Assembly: GCA_002438505.1 (NCBI GenBank)
Contig: DJPI01000034.1
Span: 24,513 to 60,093, forward strand
Direction: 5' to 3'
DNA length: 35,581 nucleotides
DNA from: Ruminococcaceae bacterium UBA6416
GTDB lineage: Bacteria; Bacillota; Clostridia; Oscillospirales; Acutalibacteraceae
The position numbers and the translations under genes are program-made. Numbering within the stretch: position 1 is the first letter of the stretch; each line of letters starts with the position of its first letter. The notes under the pieces were generated by a model. The model ran no database searches. It had not been told where the DNA came from and saw only the letters and a list, made by a program, of their open reading frames with translations. Shown here piece after piece: positions 32,599 through 35,581 of the stretch.

Positions 32599-32614
32599 GT
32601 GATATATTACTATG
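32599..32614 (+). promoter_or_regulatory. Divergent promoter element, right copy
   Basis: GTGATATATTACTATG, with an extended -10 TGATATATT and TTAACC 17 bp upstream (32580-32585). It would start an RNA near 32615 that meets the hairpin CCGCCG (32649-32654) / CGGCGG (32674-32679) plus TTTTTT (32681-32686). Confidence 0.5.
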
Positions 32615-32648
32615 CCCCGTTTAAACAAGCTTCAAAAATCACCGGCGG

Positions 32649-32686
32649 CCGCCGACGTTCTTTCAGCCATTCACGGCGGATTTTTT
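32649..32686 (+). terminator. Terminator-like hairpin upstream of the VTT gene
   Basis: CCGCCG ... CGGCGG with ATTTTTT after it. The 5' arm is also part of the palindrome GGCGGCCGCC (32644-32653), so two alternative foldings exist, as in an attenuator. Confidence 0.5.
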
Positions 32687-32695
32687 GAAATTTTC

Positions 32696-32724
32696 TTGCA
32701 ATATTCCTGTTTTTATTATATACT
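32696..32724 (+). promoter_or_regulatory. Promoter of the VTT-mntP operon
   Basis: TTGCAA (32696-32701), 17-bp spacer, TATACT (32719-32724). It gives a 34-nt leader, downstream of the hairpin at 32649-32686. Confidence 0.6.
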
Positions 32725-32764
32725 GTTTTTCTGCACCGTAAACAGGCAGAAGGGAGGAATTTTG

Positions 32765-33487
32765 ATGGGTGAAAAAAAGAAGGCAACGCTTCTTGCTCTT
32801 TTGCGCGCCGCAGTTGCAATGGCGATTTTTGTTCTTGCCGTTGTCAACTATGAAAAGCTCAGGAACATTGACGTGCGTGCAATCGTGGACTCAAGCGCAA
32901 GCATTGCCGTTGCCGTCTGCGCGATACTCGGCATCTACTTCATAAAATCCGTTCTGTTCATCATTCCGGCATCGCTCATATATATTTCTGTTGGGATGGC
33001 TTTCACCCCGTGGCAGGCGATACTCATTAACCTCTGCGGAATTATTATTGAGGTCACGGCAACATACCTGCTCGGCGTTTTCCTCGGCGGTGATTACGTT
33101 ACCCGGCTGCTTCAAAAGAACAAGGCCGGAAGAAAGCTGCTTGAAAAAAAGTTTAATGATAACTTCCCCGTTTTGCTCGGTATCAGGGCGCTTCCGGTTT
33201 TTCCGATTGACTTTGTCTCATTGTTCTGGGGCGCTTCAAAATGTGGCTTTTTCCGTTACTTTGCCGCCTCCGTTGTCGGAATAATGCCGCGCGTTATCCT
33301 TTTCACAATTCTCGGAGACGGAATTTATGATTACATTCCGATTCATCTGATTGTCAAAATCATCATCTGCGCAATACCCGTTGGCGTTGCCGCTTATCTT
33401 ATCCGCCATTTTATCCGGCAGAAAAAGGCATTGACAACAGAAGCCGATGCCGAAAACTCTTCGGATGAAATTAAAGAAATAAAATAA
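32765..33487 (+). CDS. VTT-domain (TVP38/TMEM64, DedA-like) membrane protein
   Basis: 240 aa from the ATG at 32765, which has a GGGAGGA site; the open frame back to 32612 contains the promoter. There are about six hydrophobic segments, with the family core FIIPASLIYISVGMAFTPWQAILIN, and FNDNFPVLLGIRALPVFPIDFVSLFWGASKCGFFRYFAASVVGIMPRVILFT. Relatives act as phospholipid scramblases or flippases in membrane upkeep. The stop lies 13 bp before mntP, so the two are one operon. Confidence 0.85.
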   Translation: MGEKKKATLLALLRAAVAMAIFVLAVVNYEKLRNIDVRAIVDSSASIAVAVCAILGIYFIKSVLFIIPASLIYISVGMAFTPWQAILINLCGIIIEVTATYLLGVFLGGDYVTRLLQKNKAGRKLLEKKFNDNFPVLLGIRALPVFPIDFVSLFWGASKCGFFRYFAASVVGIMPRVILFTILGDGIYDYIPIHLIVKIIICAIPVGVAAYLIRHFIRQKKALTTEADAENSSDEIKEIK

Positions 33488-33500
33488 GAGGGTTGAAAAA

Positions 33501-34073
33501 ATGTCACTTTATGAACTTTTCATTCTTGCCGTCGGGCTTTCAATGGACGCCTTTTCCGTTGCCGTTTGCAAAGGCCTTTCAACGCAAAAGCTTCAAAAAA
33601 AGCATTTTCTCATTGTTGGCACATGGTTCGGAGGCTTTCAGGCGCTCATGCCGGCGGCGGGATACTTCCTCGGCAGTACATTCAAAAAGTATATTGACAA
33701 ATATGACCACTGGGTAGCCTTTGTTCTGCTCGCCCTCATCGGCGCAAATATGCTCAGAGAGGCCTTTTCAAAAAAAGAAGAGGAGGAAACAAAGGACGCT
33801 TCATTCTCCTTCAAGTCAATGTTCGTTCTTGCTGTTGCAACAAGCATTGACGCGCTTGCGGTCGGCGTCTCCTTTGCGCTTTTGCCGGACGTCAATATAA
33901 CGGCGGCCGTGCTGTTCATTGGCGTTATCACGTTTCTTCTTTCCGCAATCGGTCTCAAGGTCGGAAATGTTTTCGGAGAGAAGTATAAAAGCAAGGCGGA
34001 AATCGTCGGCGGCGTGATACTCATTCTCATCGGACTTAAAATTCTTCTTGAACACCTCGGCGTGTTTGGATGA
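33501..34073 (+). CDS. mntP: Manganese efflux pump MntP
   Basis: 190 aa, six membrane helices in two similar halves: ELFILAVGLSMDAFSVAVCKGLS and FVLAVATSIDALAVGVSFALL carry the paired SMDAF / SIDAL motifs of the MntP (YebN) family, and FGGFQALMPAAGYFLG is also typical. It exports Mn2+ across the cytoplasmic membrane. GAGGGTTG precedes the ATG. No yybP-ykoY element precedes this operon, unlike the P-type ATPase in the same window, so the two exporters seem to be wired differently. A hairpin terminator follows. Confidence 0.92.
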   Translation: MSLYELFILAVGLSMDAFSVAVCKGLSTQKLQKKHFLIVGTWFGGFQALMPAAGYFLGSTFKKYIDKYDHWVAFVLLALIGANMLREAFSKKEEEETKDASFSFKSMFVLAVATSIDALAVGVSFALLPDVNITAAVLFIGVITFLLSAIGLKVGNVFGEKYKSKAEIVGGVILILIGLKILLEHLGVFG

Positions 34074-34083
34074 AAAAATAAAA

Positions 34084-34131
34084 ACCGCAGCCATAACACA
34101 GATTTTGTGTCACGGCTGCGGTTTTTTGTGT
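34084..34131 (+). terminator. Terminator of the VTT-mntP operon
   Basis: ACCGCAGCC ... GGCTGCGGT with an inner CACAG/TTGTG pairing and TTTTTT after it. Confidence 0.85.
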
Positions 34132-34234
34132 GATGTACACCCACCAAAAAAACAAGTCTTTTTGGGTCAAAATTTGCGATGCAGCAAACAAAGAATAACA
34201 CCGCTGAATAATCAGGCGAAAACAACGAATACTA

Positions 34235-34263
34235 TTGATAATATCACGGTCAACCGATATAAT
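34235..34263 (+). promoter_or_regulatory. Promoter of the HTH-nucleotidyltransferase pair
   Basis: TTGATA (34235-34240), 17-bp spacer, TATAAT (34258-34263). It lies 24 bp before the HTH gene. Confidence 0.7.
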
Positions 34264-34287
34264 AATAGCAACAGGAGGCGAAGCATC

Positions 34288-34857
34288 ATGACGGTAAGCG
34301 AATTGATGAACGAGAAAAGAATAACAAAATATCGGCTGTCAAAGAACAGCGGCGTTCCGTATACGACCGTGAATGATATCTGCAGCGGCAAAGCGCAGCT
34401 TGAAAAATGCTCAGCTGAAACGGTTTACCGTATCTCCAAAGCGCTGGGTGTCACGATGGAAAGCCTGATTGAGCCCTGCTTTGAAAAACGCAGTGACTTT
34501 GAGTTGTTCAAAAGTAATATATGTCATAGGCTGAAAGAACTCGGCGATATTCCGTTTATTATTGATTTGCTGGAAAAGGACGAAATTTGCAAGGCCTATC
34601 AGAAAGGACGGTATCGTGAAAGCCTGTATCTCCTTGCAATGCTCGACTATGTAAGCCGCGAAAATCATGTTCCGCTTTGCACACGGTATGATGACCTGCG
34701 CAAGCTCAAACTGCAAAACACACTTTTTCCAGCGAGTGTGCTGGCAATGTCAGAAATCACAAAAAATCCGCAGATTAAGGAGCAAGCCATAAAAGAGGCA
34801 ATTCCGGAGTTTATGCGATTCAATATCGTGGAAAGCGAGGTTCGAGATGTCATCTGA
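34288..34857 (+). CDS. XRE-type HTH protein, probable antitoxin
   Basis: 189 aa from the ATG at 34288 (AGGAGG site). The N-terminal HTH is MTVSELMNEKRITKYRLSKNSGVPYTTVNDICSGK ... VYRISKALGVTMESLIEP (about residues 1-60). The rest is helical and has no named domain. The next gene, a nucleotidyltransferase-fold protein, starts 11 bp before this one ends. An HTH protein that also acts as immunity or antitoxin, encoded first and overlapping an MNT-like toxin, is a known arrangement (AbiE-like, type IV). It probably represses its own promoter. The function is inferred from context. Confidence 0.75.
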   Translation: MTVSELMNEKRITKYRLSKNSGVPYTTVNDICSGKAQLEKCSAETVYRISKALGVTMESLIEPCFEKRSDFELFKSNICHRLKELGDIPFIIDLLEKDEICKAYQKGRYRESLYLLAMLDYVSRENHVPLCTRYDDLRKLKLQNTLFPASVLAMSEITKNPQIKEQAIKEAIPEFMRFNIVESEVRDVI

Positions 34858-35557
34858 TTTTTTCACAAAAGAGAATCTGGACACCTATCTCAAAGAGCTT
34901 GCTAAAGAATTCAGACGGTTGAACGGAAAATCAATGCCGGCAGAAATTGTGCTGGTCGGCGGCGCCGCTATTTTAGCAAATTACGGATTCCGTGATATGA
35001 CTACAGATATAGACGCAGTGATACACGCCGCATCGTCCACGAAGGACGCCATCAACCGTGTCGGAGATAAATTCCATTTGCCGAACGGCTGGCTGAATTC
35101 CGACTTTATGCGCACAGGCTCATATTCACCTAAACTGGACGAATACTCGGTTTATTACAAAACATTTTATGGCGTTCTATCCGTCCGAACCGTGTCGGCG
35201 GAACACCTTATAGCTATGAAGCTGCGTTCGGGGAGAAAGTATAAAAACGACCTTTCCGATGTGATTGGTATTCTTGCAGAGCACCAAAAGCGCGGCACGC
35301 CTATAACGCTTGATAAAATCAATACGGCCGTGAACAATCTTTACGGCAGCTGGGATGATTTTCCAGAAGATTCAAAACCGTTTATCAAGGACTCACTTAA
35401 AACGGCAGATTTAGAAGCTGTTTATACTTCGGTCAAAAATGATGAAACCGAGTCAAAGGATATTTTGATAGGCTTTAAAAAGGAGTATCCAACGGCCGCA
35501 AAGGAATCGAATATAGAGGATATCCTGAAATTACTGAAAGAAAAGCAGAAAAAATAA
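34847..35557 (+). CDS. Nucleotidyltransferase-fold protein (AbiEii/DUF6036-like), probable toxin
   Basis: 236 aa. AEIVLVGGAAILANYGFRDMTTDIDAVIH (about residues 32-60) is the GG-x(n)-TxDID motif of the minimal nucleotidyltransferase fold, with both metal-binding Asp residues present. SAEHLIAMKLRSGRKYKNDLSDV is the third block, common to DUF6036/AbiEii-like proteins. Such proteins add nucleotides to tRNA or other targets and are growth-inhibiting in known pairs. It overlaps the HTH gene by 11 bp. The tail is helical and charged. The last 24 bases of the window show nothing further. Confidence 0.8.
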   Translation: MSSDFFTKENLDTYLKELAKEFRRLNGKSMPAEIVLVGGAAILANYGFRDMTTDIDAVIHAASSTKDAINRVGDKFHLPNGWLNSDFMRTGSYSPKLDEYSVYYKTFYGVLSVRTVSAEHLIAMKLRSGRKYKNDLSDVIGILAEHQKRGTPITLDKINTAVNNLYGSWDDFPEDSKPFIKDSLKTADLEAVYTSVKNDETESKDILIGFKKEYPTAAKESNIEDILKLLKEKQKK

Positions 35558-35581
35558 TTTTCAACCTAACCTCCCCGAAAA

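Overview
The window looks like a chromosomal segment of an uncultured, spore-forming, moderately low-GC Firmicute of class Clostridia. The signs are strong AGGAGG-type ribosome sites, many TTGACA-N17-TATAAT promoters, a YlmC/YmxH sporulation protein, a Bacillus-type LexA box and a yybP-ykoY manganese riboswitch. Most of it is housekeeping sequence, with accessory islands. No tRNA, rRNA, CRISPR array or insertion sequence was recognised.

Layout. 1-760: an AT-rich DUF3800 gene. 860-5940: glycyl-tRNA synthetase, two tandem secreted metallophosphoesterases, and a glycosidase-like protein whose signal peptide is cut off by an in-frame TGA. 5939-10185 (minus): FtsH, a small membrane HExxH protein and a GPH-type sugar symporter. 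10238-11710 (plus): inorganic pyrophosphatase and a short-chain dehydrogenase. 11726-13560 (minus): a compact five-gene phage-derived tail/lysis cassette (tail accessory protein, 39-aa peptide, M23-SH3 endolysin, XhlA-like protein, LL-H-type holin) behind one strong promoter that abuts a LexA box. 13772-15490: a divergent secreted alpha/beta-hydrolase-like protein with a Cys in place of the Ser nucleophile.

15490-16140 holds three tiny transcription units: a 43-aa Gln/Asn-rich protein, a short structured RNA with its own promoter and terminator, and a convergent 25-aa hydrophobic peptide with a near-consensus promoter. 16200-19800 (minus) is a minimal stand-alone condensation-domain / adenylating enzyme / acyl carrier protein set, which suggests a small acyl-conjugate product. 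Next come a truncated GNAT-like ORF, YlmC, a P-type ATPase behind a yybP-ykoY riboswitch, a MATE exporter, pyruvate kinase, an Amt ammonium transporter fused to PII behind an attenuator-like leader, an ABC exporter and a radical SAM enzyme (all minus except YlmC). The plus strand then carries a VTT-domain membrane protein and MntP. The window ends with an HTH plus nucleotidyltransferase pair resembling a toxin-antitoxin module.

Connections. The riboswitch-controlled P-type ATPase and MntP are both probably manganese exporters. The Amt-PII fusion joins ammonium transport and nitrogen sensing in one polypeptide. The best candidates for undescribed biology are the SOS-wired lysis cassette, the peptide/small-RNA locus at 15.8-16.1 kb, the three-gene C-A-ACP set and the attenuated amt leader. 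All functional statements are read from motifs and family knowledge; no database search was run.
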